From Cupriavidus basilensis (GTDB lineage Bacteria; Pseudomonadota; Gammaproteobacteria; Burkholderiales; Burkholderiaceae), in contig NZ_CP010537.1 of NCBI RefSeq assembly GCF_000832305.1, positions 3,224,001 to 3,288,000 of the forward strand: a DNA stretch of 64,000 bases, given 5' to 3'. Positions 49,631-58,727 of the stretch are shown here, piece by piece. Below the pieces are notes generated by a model that did no database searches, was not told the origin of the DNA, and saw nothing but the letters and a program-made list of their open reading frames with translations. The translations under genes were made by a program, and so were the position numbers. Each line of letters begins with the position of its first letter. The first letter of the stretch is position 1.

Positions 49631-51133
49631 CTACTCTTCCTGGAACGCCTCTTCGCGCTTTGCCTTGATGGAAGGCAGGGCAACGATGGCAACCAGCGAA
49701 GCCGCTGCGATCAGCAGGCCCAGCGACAGCGGACGGGTCACGAACACCGTGAACTCGCCACGCGACAGCAGCAGGGAGCGGCGGAAGTTCTCTTCCATCA
49801 TCGGCCCCAGCACGAAGCCCAGCAGCAGCGGCGCCGGCTCGCACTTGAGCTTCAGGAACAGGTAGCCGATGATGCCGAAGCCAGCCGCCATGAACACGTC
49901 GAAGGTCTGGTTGTTGACCGAGTACACGCCGATACCGCAGAACACCAGAATGGCCGGGTACAGGTAGCGGTAAGGCACGGTCAGCAGCTTCACCCACACG
50001 CCAATCATCGGCAGGTTCAGGATGATGAGCATCAGGTTGCCGATCCACATCGAGGCGATCAGGCCCCAGAACAGCGCGGGGTTGCTGGTCATGACCTGCG
50101 GGCCCGGCTGGATGTTGTGGATGGTCATCGCGCCCACCATCAGCGCCATCACGGCGTTGGGCGGAATGCCCAGCGTCAGCAGCGGGATGAAGGAGGTCTG
50201 CGCCGCGGCGTTGTTGGCCGATTCCGGACCCGCCACGCCTTCGATGGCGCCCTTGCCAAACTCATGTGCGTACTTGGAGGTCTTCTTTTCCAGCGAGTAG
50301 GCTGCAAACGAAGCCAGTGCCGCACCGCCGCCCGGCAGGATGCCCAGCGCGGAGCCCAGGAACGTGCCGCGAAGCACCGCCGGGATCATGCGACGGAAGT
50401 CTTCCCTGGTCGGCCAGAGGTTGGTTACGCTGTCGGTGAAGGTCTCGCGGGCTTCCTTCTGCTCCAGGTTCGCGATGATTTCCGCGAAGCCGAACATACC
50501 CATGGCCAGCGCGACGAAGTCGATGCCATCGGTCAGCTCGGGGATATCGAAGGAGAAGCGTGCGGCGCCCGAGTTCACGTCGGTACCGATCAGGCCCAGC
50601 AGCAGGCCCAGCACGATCATCGCCACGGCCTTGGGCAGCGAGCCCGATGCCAGCACCACGGCGCCGATCAGGCCCAGGCACATCAGCGAGAAGTACTCGG
50701 CAGGACCGAACTTGAACGCCAGTTCCGACAGCGGCGTAGCAAACGCGGCCAGGATCAGGGTAGCCACGCAGCCGGCAAAGAAGGAACCCAGGCCGGCGGT
50801 GGCCAGTGCCACGCCCGCTCGTCCCCGCCGTGCCATCTGGTAGCCGTCGATGGTAGTCACCACCGATGACGATTCACCCGGCAGGTTGACCAGGATGGCG
50901 GTGGTGGAGCCACCGTACTGTGCGCCGTAGTAAATACCGGCCAGCATGATCAGCGCGGCCACCGGGGGCAGCGTGTAAGTCACCGGCAGCAGCATGGCGA
51001 TGGTGGCCAGAGGCCCCAGGCCCGGCAGCACGCCGATCAGCGTACCCAGCACACAGCCCAGGAAGGCGTATGCCAGGTTCTGCAACGAAAGCGCCGTGGA
51101 AAAGCCCAAGGCAAGATGGTCAATCAATTCCAT
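49631..51133 (-). CDS. tctA: Tripartite tricarboxylate transporter large membrane subunit, TctA
   Basis: A 500-residue inner-membrane protein with about twelve hydrophobic segments. Family motifs are GTLIGVLPGLGPLATIA near the N terminus, YYGAQYGGSTTAILVNLPGE and GGGAALASFAAYSLEKK, and GIPPNAVMALMVGAM. TctA, with TctB and a periplasmic receptor, moves carboxylates with an ion gradient. AAGGAG is eight bases before the ATG. The operon lacks a tctC gene, so the receptor must be encoded elsewhere, possibly the Bug gene at 24356. Confidence 0.94.
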   Translation of the reverse strand: MELIDHLALGFSTALSLQNLAYAFLGCVLGTLIGVLPGLGPLATIAMLLPVTYTLPPVAALIMLAGIYYGAQYGGSTTAILVNLPGESSSVVTTIDGYQMARRGRAGVALATAGLGSFFAGCVATLILAAFATPLSELAFKFGPAEYFSLMCLGLIGAVVLASGSLPKAVAMIVLGLLLGLIGTDVNSGAARFSFDIPELTDGIDFVALAMGMFGFAEIIANLEQKEARETFTDSVTNLWPTREDFRRMIPAVLRGTFLGSALGILPGGGAALASFAAYSLEKKTSKYAHEFGKGAIEGVAGPESANNAAAQTSFIPLLTLGIPPNAVMALMVGAMTIHNIQPGPQVMTSNPALFWGLIASMWIGNLMLIILNLPMIGVWVKLLTVPYRYLYPAILVFCGIGVYSVNNQTFDVFMAAGFGIIGYLFLKLKCEPAPLLLGFVLGPMMEENFRRSLLLSRGEFTVFVTRPLSLGLLIAAASLVAIVALPSIKAKREEAFQEE

Positions 51134-51145
51134 ATGGCCGACTCC

Positions 51146-51607
51146 TTAACCAGTAATGAAAGCAGGCCACACCGGCATCTGCAGGTTGATGCCGTACACG
51201 AAGGCGCCCATGCTGATCAGCACCAGGACGATCGCGTTCAAGACCGCGCCCTTCCAGCTGAACTCATGGCTGGCCATCGACGACACCAGCACCAGCACGA
51301 ACACCGACAACACCATGCCGAGCGGCTTGAGCAGCAGGCCGAACAGCACCACCGAACCCAGAATCCACAACAGGGTCTTCAAGTCCCAGCGGGCGAGCTG
51401 GTCGGCTTCACCCTTTTTCGATACCGCGCCGATCAGCACGAATGCACCGAGCACGGCGAGTACCAGGCCGAGTAGAAACGGAAAGTATCCGGGGCCCATC
51501 TTGGCGGCTGTTCCCATGGAATAGCCGCGGGCGACCCAGGAAAAGCACAATCCGACCAGAATGAACATCAGGCCGGAGGCAAAGTCCTTTTGGCTGCGTA
51601 TGCGCAA
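51146..51607 (-). CDS. tctB: Tripartite tricarboxylate transporter small membrane subunit, TctB
   Basis: A 153-residue protein with four hydrophobic helices and the TctB-like AAKMGPGYFPFLLGLVLAVLG. It partners TctA, whose gene starts 12 bases downstream. I chose the TTG start at 51607 because AGGAGA lies six bases upstream on the minus strand; the longer frame from 51622 would place this ribosome site inside the gene. Confidence 0.88.
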   Translation of the reverse strand: MRIRSQKDFASGLMFILVGLCFSWVARGYSMGTAAKMGPGYFPFLLGLVLAVLGAFVLIGAVSKKGEADQLARWDLKTLLWILGSVVLFGLLLKPLGMVLSVFVLVLVSSMASHEFSWKGAVLNAIVLVLISMGAFVYGINLQMPVWPAFITG

Positions 51608-51807
51608 AACGATTCTCCTCAAAGTACGTGAAAGCAGTGCCCCTCCGCTCGCAGGCTCTTTGCATGCGGAGGTGGTCCGTTCGGCAGGAAGAAAACAGTG
51701 TCCCTGCAGGATGGAACGAACATTAGAGAGGCGATCTTTCAGCTTGCTTTCATTTGTCTTGGTTTAGGGGTATTCACCGATGCGCCGGTAAATCCCGCCA
51801 AAATACA

Positions 51808-51826
51808 TACATCACGCTGTGATGTA
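51808..51826. promoter_or_regulatory. Candidate operator TACATCAC-GCT-GTGATGTA
   Basis: Eight-base perfect arms with a three-base spacer, about 200 bases upstream of tctB. The lack of a T tract argues for a dimeric regulator site rather than a terminator. Confidence 0.45.
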
Positions 51827-52015
51827 ATACCGAAAGACGAATGAAAGGAAGCCGAAGGGAAATTGAAGGGAGCCGAAAGGAAAACGTAAGGAAAACACGA
51901 GGATCAGCCTGGTGCGGACACGTGCCGGCAGACGCGAAGGCCGCTTACATCACCTTTCCGGCACGCCGGATATGCGCTGTCGCGCCCCCCCTCACCCTGA
52001 GGGGGCAAGGGAGAG

Positions 52016-52029
52016 ACAGCCGTCGTCAT
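52016..52029 (-). repeat. Third, partial copy of the livF-linked repeat core
   Basis: The minus strand reads ATGACGACGGCTGT, identical to the core at 31337-31350, followed by a similar TCCCT-rich and palindromic CCCCCTCAGGGTGAGGGGG-like tail. It lies about 20 bases after the MATE gene stop, again a 3'-flanking position. Confidence 0.6.
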
Positions 52030-52049
52030 GGCGCGCGGTTTTGGCCTGT

Positions 52050-53570
52050 TCAGTGGGCTTCTGCTGGCGCCGGTGACTTGCCCGCCAGCGCCTGCTCGCC
52101 GGCGGCGCCGGCCGTGCTCAGGGCTTCCTCGCACGCTGTGCCCATGCTGGTATCGGGTGCCTGGGCCGCGAACTCCGGCTCCGGGGCCGGCCCGGGCGCG
52201 ACCGGCAGGATATGGGCCGCGCGCCAGTTGCCAAAGCGGTAATACGCCACGGCCAGCGTGACCGAGACCACCGAGCCCAGCGGAAAGCTCCACCAGATCG
52301 CATCGGCGCCGACGGTGCGCTCGAGCACCCAGGCAAATGGCAGGCGCACCACCCACATCGACAGGAACAGGATCACCAGCGGGGCCATCACCGCGCCGGT
52401 GGCGCGCACGGTGCCGAACAGCACGATGGTGAAGCCGAACAGGATGAAGGACCACAGCACGATGGCATTGATATGCTGCGCAATACCGATGGCCGTGCCG
52501 TCATCGGGCAGGAACAAGCCTAGCGAGTGACGGTTGAACAGGTAGATCAGGGCAACCAGCGCACCGGTCATCAGCAGGTTGAACAGCAGCCCTACGCGTG
52601 TGATGCGCGTCACGCGATCCCACAGCCCGGCGCCCACGTTCTGCGCCACCATCGACGACACGCTGGCGCCAACCGCCAGCGCGGGCATCTGCACGTACGT
52701 CCACAACTGCGAGGCCACGCCATAGGCGGCGGTGGTCTGCGAGCCGTAGCGATTGACCAGCGACATCATCACGATCGCCGACGACGAGATCACCACCATC
52801 TGCAGCCCCATCGGCAAGCCCTTGGCCACCAGCGCGCGCAGGATCGCGGTATCGGGCCTCAGGTAGGCGAGCTGGTGGCGCCGCAGCGCCAGGAAGTGGT
52901 GGCGGCGGTAGAGTACGATCAGCATCGCGGCCAGGCTCGCCAACTGCGCGATCAGCGTGGACAGCGCCGAGCCCGCGATGCCGAGCTCCGGGAACGGGCC
53001 GATGCCAAAGATCAGCAGCGGATTGAGCACCACGTCCAGCCCCACCGACAACAGCATGAAATAGAACGGCGTGCGTGAGTCTCCCGCGCCGCGCAGCGTC
53101 ATCATCACGAAGTTGTAGAAATACATGAAGGGCAGCGCCAGGAAAATGATGCGCAGGTAGCTGATGGCAAGCGCCCTGGCATCGGCCGGCGTGCCCATCG
53201 CGGCAAGGATGTCGGGCGTGAAGGCGTAGCCCAGCGCCGCCGCCAGCACCGACAGCAGGATGAAGAATGTGGTGCTGGTGCCGACCACGCGGCGCGCCTC
53301 GACCAGGTCGCGCGCGCCCACGGCCTGCCCGATCATGATGGTGTTGGCCATGCTGATGCCGAACACCACGCCAAGCAGGAAGAACAGGATGATGTTGGCA
53401 TTTGAGGTGGCCGTCAGCGCCGCCTCGCCGAGGAAATGCCCCACCCACACGGAATTGATCGAGGCGTTGAGTGACTGCAGGATATTGCTGCCCAGTACCG
53501 GCAGCGAAAACAGCAGCAGCGTGCGGCCGATCGGGCCTGTGGTCAGCTGGGCTTTGGATTTTGTTGGCAT
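52050..53570 (-). CDS. MATE-family efflux transporter
   Basis: A 506-residue inner-membrane protein with about twelve helices in two homologous halves. MATE features include the N-terminal LLLFSLPVLGSNILQSLNASINSVWVG, the second-half start LVAKGLPMGLQMVVISSSAIVMMSLVNRYG and PALAVGASVSSMVAQNVGAG. It exports cationic compounds using Na+ or H+. The tail after about 460 is Ala/Pro/Glu-rich and cytoplasmic. No ribosome site precedes the ATG; the leader instead has three 11-bp direct repeats and a palindrome further up. Confidence 0.93.
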   Translation of the reverse strand: MPTKSKAQLTTGPIGRTLLLFSLPVLGSNILQSLNASINSVWVGHFLGEAALTATSNANIILFFLLGVVFGISMANTIMIGQAVGARDLVEARRVVGTSTTFFILLSVLAAALGYAFTPDILAAMGTPADARALAISYLRIIFLALPFMYFYNFVMMTLRGAGDSRTPFYFMLLSVGLDVVLNPLLIFGIGPFPELGIAGSALSTLIAQLASLAAMLIVLYRRHHFLALRRHQLAYLRPDTAILRALVAKGLPMGLQMVVISSSAIVMMSLVNRYGSQTTAAYGVASQLWTYVQMPALAVGASVSSMVAQNVGAGLWDRVTRITRVGLLFNLLMTGALVALIYLFNRHSLGLFLPDDGTAIGIAQHINAIVLWSFILFGFTIVLFGTVRATGAVMAPLVILFLSMWVVRLPFAWVLERTVGADAIWWSFPLGSVVSVTLAVAYYRFGNWRAAHILPVAPGPAPEPEFAAQAPDTSMGTACEEALSTAGAAGEQALAGKSPAPAEAH

Positions 53571-53585
53571 GTTCGAGGGAGGTCT

Positions 53586-53618
53586 CGTGTTCTTATCGTG
53601 TTCTTATCGTGTTCTTGT
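53586..53618 (+). repeat. Three tandem 11-bp repeats in the MATE leader
   Basis: CGTGTTCTTAT twice and CGTGTTCTTGT once, 16 to 48 bases upstream of the MATE start. In the transcript they read as ATAAGAACACG units. Could be a regulator array or a variable-number site controlling expression. Confidence 0.85.
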
Positions 53619-53715
53619 TGCGCCTGGGATCGCCGGGAAACACGGGGCAATGCCATGTACGGCACCCACGTTCGCCACTATGTCACACCTTGCTGACAAC
53701 CCTTGTCGGTAGTTG

Positions 53716-53728
53716 TCTGTCAGACAGA
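53716..53728. promoter_or_regulatory. 13-bp perfect palindrome TCTGTC-A-GACAGA
   Basis: Lies about 150 bases upstream of the MATE gene. Possible operator of a TetR- or MarR-type repressor, though none is encoded next to it. Confidence 0.4.
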
Positions 53729-53901
53729 AAGCCAATTGTAAGCAGTTGTTTGGATCAGGGCACGGCCTCTGCGCGCGAGCAGTCAAACATTGGCGAAACG
53801 CAATGCACAAGTGGCCCTTGGTGTCTCGCAGAGCGGCCATGGGGGTATCCCCCGCCATGGCGTCCAAGCGCCGTTTCCATCCATGAACCGTGAGGTCCAA
53901 T

Positions 53902-54252
53902 ATGACGACGAACACGCCGATTCGCTTTTTGCAAGCTGCCACCGCCATGGCTGCCGGCCTGCTATGTGCGGCTGCCTTTGCCCAGACGCCCGCCGTTCCT
54001 GCCGATAGCGGCAATGCCGCGGTGCCGGCTGGCATGACACAGATCGAGCCACCTAAGGATCCGCTCGTCCAGCGCCGCGATGCCAACAAGCAGGCCTCGG
54101 ACGAATACAAGGCCAAGAAAAAGGCCGCCAAGACGGAGTACAAGCAGGATGTGAAGTCCGCCAAGCAGCAAAAGAGCGCCGAGAAGAAGGCCAACAACGA
54201 CACCATGAAGCAGGGCATGTCGGCCGCGCCCGTCGACGCGCAGAAGAACTAA
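53902..54252 (+). CDS. Small exported Lys/Ala-rich protein, unknown function
   Basis: A 116-residue protein with a signal peptide (cleavage after AFA, mature QTPAVP). The mature part is highly charged, with Lys/Asp/Ala-rich helices (DANKQASDEYKAKKKAAKTEY) and no cysteine. GAGG lies before the ATG at 53902; a GTG at 53890 is rejected because the ribosome site would be inside the gene. A very strong terminator follows at 54307-54345, so it is monocistronic. Many Burkholderiaceae encode such small basic periplasmic proteins of unknown role. Confidence 0.75.
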   Translation: MTTNTPIRFLQAATAMAAGLLCAAAFAQTPAVPADSGNAAVPAGMTQIEPPKDPLVQRRDANKQASDEYKAKKKAAKTEYKQDVKSAKQQKSAEKKANNDTMKQGMSAAPVDAQKN

Positions 54253-54306
54253 GCGCGTACGACCGCGTTCTTGCCGCCTACCCCTTACCCCTTACGGGCA
54301 ACCACG

Positions 54307-54345
54307 AAAAACGCCCCGCCTCCCTCAAGGAGGCGGGGCGTTTTA
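54307..54345 (+). terminator. Strong intrinsic terminator, potentially bidirectional
   Basis: AAAACGCCCCGCCTCC pairs with GGAGGCGGGGCGTTTT around a short CTCAA loop, with A residues before and T residues after the stem. It ends the Lys-rich protein transcript and insulates the operon starting at 54457. Confidence 0.95.
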
Positions 54346-54456
54346 TCGTGATGATCGCTTGAACCGCGGCGCCGTTGGGTGAACCATCGGACGCCATTTC
54401 CGGGTCTGTTGCATCTGCGGGTAGAATCGCGCGGTAGGTGCAAATTAGATCACATT

Positions 54457-56823
54457 ATGGGAAGAACCGTGGATAGCAATGGCAACGCATTGACAGGTGC
54501 TCAGCTGGAACAGTTACTGGATCGCCTCGATGCCGATCTCGAGGAAGGCAACGCAAGCGAAGCCGCCGATTTGCTGGCCAGATTGCGCGCCAGGCCGCTG
54601 CGGGCCGATTCCCTTGAGTCCATCGACCGGCTGCATACGCTATGGATGCGCGCGGGGGATCCGCAGGCTGCCCTGGCGGTGGTCGACGCAGACGGCGCCG
54701 GCACGCTGGAAGCCACGCCGCGCGAAGCGCAGGCCGAGCTGCGCATGCACCTGGCGCTCTATCGGCTCCAGATAGCCAACCACGTCAACGAGGAAGAGCG
54801 CATCCGGCGTGCCCTCGCTGAGATGCGCGCCATCGTGGCAGGGACGGCGGAGCTGAATGCGGACCGATATCGGCAGCTTCGCGTGTTCGATAGCCTGGAG
54901 CTGCGCAAGCTGGACATTGCGCTGGAGACGATTGACCTGCGCCATGCCTTGAACGGGGCCATCGCGGGACGCGCGCCGTTCCGTGCATGGGACCTCGCCG
55001 ACCATCAGCGGCGGCGCGCCTGGGCGCTGTCGCGCCATGACCGCAACGACGAGGCCAGCGCAGCGGCTGGCGCGGCCATCCTGGCGCTGCAGACGGCCGG
55101 CGCGGAACAGGACATCGACGAGAACGACTGGCTGCGCCTGGGCAGCGCCCTGATCGGCATCGCGCCCGAGCGCCTTGCCGACTTCCAGCAGGCCGCGAGG
55201 GCCCTGGCAGCGCAATGGTCCTTGCCGCAGCGCCGTGAGCTGGAAGTCCGGCTGTCCCGGCTCGCGGCGCGCGCCTTGCACGCGCAAGGCGATTTGCCCG
55301 GCGCGCTAGACGCCTGCTCCGCCGCGCGCCATAGCCTGTCGTCGAACGGCAGCGATGACTTCATCGAATACGAGCTGCCGTGGCTGATGGAAGCCCGGCG
55401 CGTTGACGAGGCCGGCCGCCGGGCGTTCCTGCACATCTATCAGGTCGAGGACGAGATGTGGGACGGCGCCGCGCAGCTGGTTCACGCGCGGCTGGCCGAT
55501 GCGGCCGACGACTCGGCCTGGTGGCCATTGTGCGCCATGCGGGCCTGCAACACGGCAGAGACGCTGGCGGCCTTCCTGTCAAAAGCGCAAGAGGGAGAGC
55601 AGGATCCGCGGACCCTCTCCCCGACCCATGAAGCGCTCTTTGGCGCCGTGGGTGAGCAAGTGGATGCGCAGGCCTTGCAGGCGGTGTTCGACGCGGCACG
55701 CGCACTGGCCGAGCAGCGTTCGCCGGGCCATCCATGGATCGCCAGACTGGCGGCAGTCAACGACGGCGCGGCGGGCCGCATCGATGCCACTACGCAAGCG
55801 GCGCGACTGTATGCGGCGGCGCAGGAAGGCGGCATGCAGGACAATCGCACGGCCTATGCCCTGTTCGAGGCACGGGTGCAATCGCTGGGGGTGATCCAGA
55901 CGCTGAAGCTGCCGGCCTGCTCGCTGCCAAGCGGGCTGTGGGCGTACAACTTCGGCGTCGCGCTTGGCGATTTGCTCGAGGAACACCTTGACCGCGTCCC
56001 CGCCGAGTCGCGCAACGAAACCTACAGCGATTTCATCAAGCTGCAGATTGCCGCCTACGAACAAGGGCAAGCATGCCTGGAGCGCTATTTCGAGAGCGGC
56101 GCCGGCCATCCGTACGATGCCTGCGCGCACCTCTACTCCATGCTGTGCAACAACCTGGCCATCATCTACCGGTACGACGAGCGGCGCTACGAGGATGCCG
56201 TCGAGCTGCACAGGCGCGGCATCGCCGCCAGCCCGTTTGCCGAACACTACGCAGGCCTGCTGAGCGTGCGGATCGCGATGCAGGATGCCGAGGGGATCAT
56301 CGGCGCCGCCGAGCAGCTCTGGCACTACGCCGCCGAGTTTGGCTACAGCCGGCATGACCCCAACGAATACCTGAGCGAGGTGTCGCAGGCCCTGTACAAG
56401 CTCGATCGCGACCGCGAGATTCCCATCTGGCTGGAGCGCCTGGTGAAATGGGAGCGGGAAGAAGGCCGGGACGGTAGCAACGGTAGCAACCTGTCGAGCA
56501 GGGACTTGGGCGTGCGCCTGCAAATGGCCTTCAACCTGGCGCATCACTGCCCGGAAGAAGCCACGGCCCTGTGGAGCCGCATTGCACGTCAGGTCGATGA
56601 CTGCCCGGAATCCTGGCTGGTCAGCCTGGCGGCCGACACGCTCAGCGGGCTGCAGCGCCACGCCGAGGCCACTGCGCTCTTCGAGCGTGCCATCGCAATC
56701 AATCCACGCAGCAACGAATACGAGCTAGCCGATGTCAAGGCGATGGAGGAGAAAGTGGCGCTCTACCGCGCGCAAGCCAACCCCGCCGGCAAGAGCAAGA
56801 GCTGGTGGCAAGTCTGGAAATGA
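54457..56823 (+). CDS. Large TPR-like protein, first gene of a coupled three-gene module
   Basis: A 788-residue soluble protein without signal peptide or membrane helix, built of alpha-helical, TPR-like repeats that are clearest near the C terminus (ALYKLDRDREIPIWLERL, LQRHAEATALFERAIAINP). N-terminal residues up to about 300 are also helical and rich in Ala, Glu and Arg. No catalytic motif recognised; the C terminus ends in KSWWQVWK. The ATG at 54457 was chosen from the in-frame starts by position; a GTG at 54469 is possible. Its stop overlaps the next gene as ATGA. It probably acts as a scaffold for the two downstream proteins (inference). Confidence 0.75.
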   Translation: MGRTVDSNGNALTGAQLEQLLDRLDADLEEGNASEAADLLARLRARPLRADSLESIDRLHTLWMRAGDPQAALAVVDADGAGTLEATPREAQAELRMHLALYRLQIANHVNEEERIRRALAEMRAIVAGTAELNADRYRQLRVFDSLELRKLDIALETIDLRHALNGAIAGRAPFRAWDLADHQRRRAWALSRHDRNDEASAAAGAAILALQTAGAEQDIDENDWLRLGSALIGIAPERLADFQQAARALAAQWSLPQRRELEVRLSRLAARALHAQGDLPGALDACSAARHSLSSNGSDDFIEYELPWLMEARRVDEAGRRAFLHIYQVEDEMWDGAAQLVHARLADAADDSAWWPLCAMRACNTAETLAAFLSKAQEGEQDPRTLSPTHEALFGAVGEQVDAQALQAVFDAARALAEQRSPGHPWIARLAAVNDGAAGRIDATTQAARLYAAAQEGGMQDNRTAYALFEARVQSLGVIQTLKLPACSLPSGLWAYNFGVALGDLLEEHLDRVPAESRNETYSDFIKLQIAAYEQGQACLERYFESGAGHPYDACAHLYSMLCNNLAIIYRYDERRYEDAVELHRRGIAASPFAEHYAGLLSVRIAMQDAEGIIGAAEQLWHYAAEFGYSRHDPNEYLSEVSQALYKLDRDREIPIWLERLVKWEREEGRDGSNGSNLSSRDLGVRLQMAFNLAHHCPEEATALWSRIARQVDDCPESWLVSLAADTLSGLQRHAEATALFERAIAINPRSNEYELADVKAMEEKVALYRAQANPAGKSKSWWQVWK

Positions 56824-58055
56824 GTACCGCCAGGCGGACGACGGGCTACGCGCCGCGCAACGCCCTCAATGCCGGCGCCCTGAAGTCCGGCATCGCCGCG
56901 CGCAGCCAGGCGCGCGGCGACGATGCGGCGGTGCGCGCCTGGCTGCTCAACCACTTCTATCGGCATCTCGTCGCCAACTTCGAGCCTGCCGTCAAGATCG
57001 ATTCGCTCGACGGTGCGCGCCAGGCCCTGAGATCCGAGGCGATGCCGGAGTGGGTTGCGGCGCGCCTTGGCGCGCCGGCCAAGGCGAGCGTCGGTGAAGC
57101 CGCGGCGCCACCGGCCCCGGTCGTCTGGGTGGATCCTGTCGAGCCGCGCCTGCTGGCGCTGGAAGTGCGGCTCGTCGAGTTCCTGACCTCGCGCAAGGGC
57201 ACCGCGCTTGACGGCAAGCTCGACCGCATCACCTGCCCGCAAGCGCTGGCGCTGTGGGATAACGAACATGCTGAAATGGCCACGCGCATCGAGCGCGGCT
57301 GGCGCCATAGCCAGCCCGAAGCGCTGCGCACCATGCTGCCGACGTCGCATGGCGTGTTCGTGGAGTTGCTGCCGGACAGCGCGCTGCTGCGCGCGGAAAT
57401 GGCCTTTGAAAGCTATGTCATGCGGCATTGCCTGGGGCAGTTTTCCGACCGGCGCGCGCTGTCCGGCGGCTACGGCGAGCGCTATGCCGAAGCGGTGGCG
57501 CAGCGGCGCCTGCGCCTGCTGAGTTTGCGCGATGCCAGCGGGCAACCGCATATCACCATCAGCGTGCACGTGCTGGCCAATGGCGCGCTCACCGTCGACC
57601 AGGTCAAGGGCAAGCAGAACAAGCCGCCCATCGCGCGCTACGTGGAAGATGTGCTGGCCTGCCTGAACGCCCTGGGTACCGGCGAGGAAACCCCGGACGA
57701 TTGCATCGCCATCGGCGTGGTACGCACGCCAGCCGGCTGGACTCGCATTGAAGACGTGGCCGACGCCACGACGCAGACCCGATTGGTCGCCCGCTACCCA
57801 CAACTCTTTGCCAGGCTCAGCGCGCCGACGCCAATGGTGGAGTGGCTGGTCGCCGCGCGCCAGCCTGGCTTGCTGGCGGAGCGCTCGCCAATGGCGGCAT
57901 CGGTCCGGTATGCCACTCGGCAAATGCCGGCCCCGGGTGACGCCGAGGCGGTAGTCGCCACGGAAGGGGTGCCATGGCCGGACATCTCGCCGTCGCACGC
58001 GGCGCAGATCCAGGCTTCGCCCTCGCGAGGCATAGCGGAGCGCCAGACCGGATGA
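56820..58055 (+). CDS. PcfJ-like domain protein
   Basis: A 411-residue protein whose middle part resembles the PcfJ-like family: SYVMRHCLGQF (His-Cys near 204), then an RLRLLSLRDASGQPHITISV beta segment (about 225-250) and VDQVKGKQNKPPI (about 261-273). The family is named after a conjugative-plasmid protein of Enterococcus, and its biochemical role is unknown to me. The first 100 residues are helical; the tail after about 340 is Ala/Pro-rich. Coupled on both sides by four-base overlaps, so it belongs to one functional unit with its neighbours. Confidence 0.7.
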   Translation: MSTARRTTGYAPRNALNAGALKSGIAARSQARGDDAAVRAWLLNHFYRHLVANFEPAVKIDSLDGARQALRSEAMPEWVAARLGAPAKASVGEAAAPPAPVVWVDPVEPRLLALEVRLVEFLTSRKGTALDGKLDRITCPQALALWDNEHAEMATRIERGWRHSQPEALRTMLPTSHGVFVELLPDSALLRAEMAFESYVMRHCLGQFSDRRALSGGYGERYAEAVAQRRLRLLSLRDASGQPHITISVHVLANGALTVDQVKGKQNKPPIARYVEDVLACLNALGTGEETPDDCIAIGVVRTPAGWTRIEDVADATTQTRLVARYPQLFARLSAPTPMVEWLVAARQPGLLAERSPMAASVRYATRQMPAPGDAEAVVATEGVPWPDISPSHAAQIQASPSRGIAERQTG

Positions 58056-58726
58056 ATGGGATGAATGGGATCAATATCTTCTACCTGCTCCTCGGGGCCT
58101 TTGTGCTATGGCGGGTCTACCGCTTCCTGCGCCCCAAGCGTCCGGCTGTGTTCACCCGGCGCAAGCAATGGGCATTGACGTTGGCGCAGCCCATGGTCGA
58201 TGCCAGCAGCATGACGGGCTTTTTCAACCCCGCCTCGGACCACATGACCGACGCCGCGCGCGCGTTGTTCCGCGTGCAGTTGCTGCATCAGATGGAGTTC
58301 CGCGCCAATGCCACGGATGACGAAGTGCGCCAGCACCTCGCCCATGTGTTCGAATCACGGTGGTTTCGCGCCGACCTGCATGCGCTGCTGCCGACCGACG
58401 ATCCGCGCGCCGCGCTGGCCTTTGCCTGCGTCCGGATGGCCTTTTTTGCGCGCAACGTCATGTTGATGGGCTGGGTCGAGCCGATGGCCGCGTGGCGCGT
58501 GCTCCTGCTCAACGCGCAGCGCGCGCAGGACTGCTTTGCCAGCTGGGAAGATTTCGGCCACGCCTTTATCGCCGGGCGCCAGCAATGGCTTGCCGCATTC
58601 CGCGCCGACCCTCTGGGCAAGTCCTTCGATGCAGCCAGCTTGCGCCAGCTGCTGGCGCCGCCCAAGGGCGCCTGGGCGGCGCTCGCATGGCCGGACCTGC
58701 CGGCGTTCAGCCCCGAGCCGCGCTGA
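58052..58726 (+). CDS. DUF1266-like protein with N-terminal membrane anchor
   Basis: A 224-residue protein: one hydrophobic segment near residues 6-20 (IFYLLLGAFVLWRVYRFL), then a soluble region that resembles DUF1266, with alternating charged helices, a conserved-looking ALAFACVRMAFFARNVMLMGWVEP and FASWEDFGHAFIAGRQQWL. The family is of unknown function. The N terminus has a repeated MNG (MNGMNG), so the exact ATG is uncertain. It anchors the module to the inner membrane. It faces the enoyl-CoA hydratase gene tail-to-tail. Confidence 0.7.
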   Translation: MNGMNGINIFYLLLGAFVLWRVYRFLRPKRPAVFTRRKQWALTLAQPMVDASSMTGFFNPASDHMTDAARALFRVQLLHQMEFRANATDDEVRQHLAHVFESRWFRADLHALLPTDDPRAALAFACVRMAFFARNVMLMGWVEPMAAWRVLLLNAQRAQDCFASWEDFGHAFIAGRQQWLAAFRADPLGKSFDAASLRQLLAPPKGAWAALAWPDLPAFSPEPR

Positions 58727-58727
58727 G

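Larger units (their letters stand above)
51608..52049. other. 442-bp intergenic region upstream of tctB with palindrome and repeats
   Basis: No gene. Contains a perfect inverted repeat TACATCAC-GCT-GTGATGTA at 51808-51826, a purine-rich stretch of imperfect GCCGAAGGGAAA-like repeats at about 51840-51895, and a REP-like block at about 51990-52034 sharing ATGACGACGGCTGT with the livF-linked repeats. Confidence 0.6.
53571..53901. other. 331-bp divergent region between the MATE gene and the Lys-rich protein gene
   Basis: No gene. Contains the CGTGTTCTTAT triple repeat (53586-53618), a perfect 13-bp palindrome TCTGTC-A-GACAGA (53716-53728) and the leader of the Lys-rich protein with GAGG before its ATG. 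Confidence 0.55.
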
